This document shows positions 63,505 through 64,000 of a stretch of 64,000 nucleotides of DNA, one piece after another. This DNA is from Anderseniella sp963700735 (GTDB lineage: Bacteria > Pseudomonadota > Alphaproteobacteria > Rhizobiales > Aestuariivirgaceae): contig CAVOYR010000004.1 in assembly GCA_963700735.1 (NCBI GenBank), forward strand, positions 310,001 to 374,000, in the 5' to 3' direction. Made by a program: the position numbers and the translations under genes. The notes beneath the pieces are model-generated. The model did no database searches. It was not told where the DNA came from and saw only the letters and a list, made by a program, of their open reading frames with translations. Positions within the stretch are counted from its first letter, which is position 1. Each line of letters begins with the position of its first letter.

Positions 63505-64000
63505 AGTCCGTGCGCTCCTAGTGATCGGTTCGACTGACCGGCGGCGATCTGTCGCCAGTAGGCCGGCAGGCTGAGAAGTTCGGCGGCGATGAACAGGATC
63601 GCGCCGATGGGTATGATCGATTGGGTGACCTGCACCGGCACCCAGGTCAGGCTGACCAGGGTTTCGCCCTGTAAAACATCGAGCACCCGGAAACCGGCCC
63701 ACGCCATCAGGACGAAGAAGGCAACCACCAGCACTTCGCCGAACGCGACGAACCACATGCGAACTGGCATCGGTATGGACAGCAAAACCGCATCGAAGCC
63801 GATGTGCTTGCGCCTCAGCGCCGCCAGCGCCGCGCCATAGTAGGTGATCCATGCCAGCAGGACGGAGGCGATCTCGTCGTAGAACGACAGCGATGCGCCC
63901 GACTTGCGGAAGATGACGGCGACCACGACGAGCGTAGTCAACGCCACCATCAGCGTGATCAGGATCCATTCAAGCGTGCGGCCGAATCCGCGGCTCAGTG
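63465..64000 (-). CDS. dctQ: TRAP transporter small permease, DctQ subunit (5' end outside window)
   Basis: The protein has four hydrophobic segments, as is normal for DctQ (SFYDEIASVLLAWITYYGAA is typical). The coding frame continues past the right window edge, so the start is not visible. The frame runs about 40 bases into dctM and ends in LGAHGLWYSSPS, an unusual tail. A one-base change near 63522 would end it at the TAG before the dctM ribosome site, as TRTDH, so a further indel is possible but not proven. Confidence 0.85.
   Translation of the reverse strand, partial: LSRGFGRTLEWILITLMVALTTLVVVAVIFRKSGASLSFYDEIASVLLAWITYYGAALAALRRKHIGFDAVLLSIPMPVRMWFVAFGEVLVVAFFVLMAWAGFRVLDVLQGETLVSLTWVPVQVTQSIIPIGAILFIAAELLSLPAYWRQIAAGQSNRSLGAHGLWYSSPSSLFSLR

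Overview
The window is a high-GC chromosome segment of an alphaproteobacterium, probably of the order Hyphomicrobiales. The best clue is the run ccmI-ccmE-ccmF-ccmH, degP, response regulator, sensor kinase, glnE. This is an inference from gene content and order; there is no rRNA or other phylogenetic marker here.

Layout. 0.15-5.5 kb (minus): tetrameric sarcosine oxidase soxBDAG, an operon with overlapping genes. 5.7-9.7 kb (plus): cytochrome c maturation genes. 9.8-18.5 kb: an alpha/beta hydrolase-OsmC fusion, a Dph6-like ATPase, DegP protease, an OmpR-type two-component pair and glnE. 18.7-20.8 kb: exported EF-hand protein, ECF sigma factor, membrane partner and a CpxP/Spy-like sensor. 20.8-27.4 kb (minus): PAS histidine kinase, aminopeptidase N and a DadA-like amine oxidoreductase, the last divergent from RidA, a Rieske oxygenase and a DUF1028 protein (27.5-29.8 kb). 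29.9-31.8 kb: a second ECF sigma/anti-sigma pair followed by an exported fasciclin protein. 31.8-35.0 kb: gene-poor DNA around an OLD-family ATPase/nuclease of different composition, probably acquired.

35.0-42.7 kb is the most unusual region. On the minus strand it reads PhyH-type dioxygenase, PhnZ-like HD oxygenase, hairpin, M20 deacetylase/peptidase, PqqD-like protein, a 130-residue peptide with six Ser-Pro-Glu-Pro units, a GT4 and a GT2 glycosyltransferase. On the plus strand a LysR regulator is divergent from this and overlaps a third, GT8-like transferase. The PqqD-peptide-glycosyltransferase part looks like an undescribed ribosomally made, post-translationally modified (probably glycosylated) multi-core peptide system. 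The PhyH/HD pair resembles PhnY/PhnZ, the oxidative route for phosphonate cleavage.

42.8-56.7 kb: aldehyde dehydrogenase, BciA-like vinyl reductase, RND efflux pair, Tat-exported PhoX-like protein, BMP-family binding protein, methyltransferase, rhomboid protein, a 24-residue Lys/Ala/Pro peptide, LysR, and cytochrome c prime. 56.8-64 kb (minus): a catabolic cluster with TRAP transporter (DctQ cut by the window end), enoyl-CoA hydratase, class III CoA-transferase, DegT-type PLP enzyme, HisD-like dehydrogenase and two tandem Lin0512-family proteins.

Five otherwise normal genes (soxB, degP, the DegT gene, the CoA-transferase and the hydratase) are each broken by one apparent single-base indel, two or three of them in or beside short C/G runs. 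This looks more like sequence error in the assembly than biological decay, and these genes are annotated across the shift.
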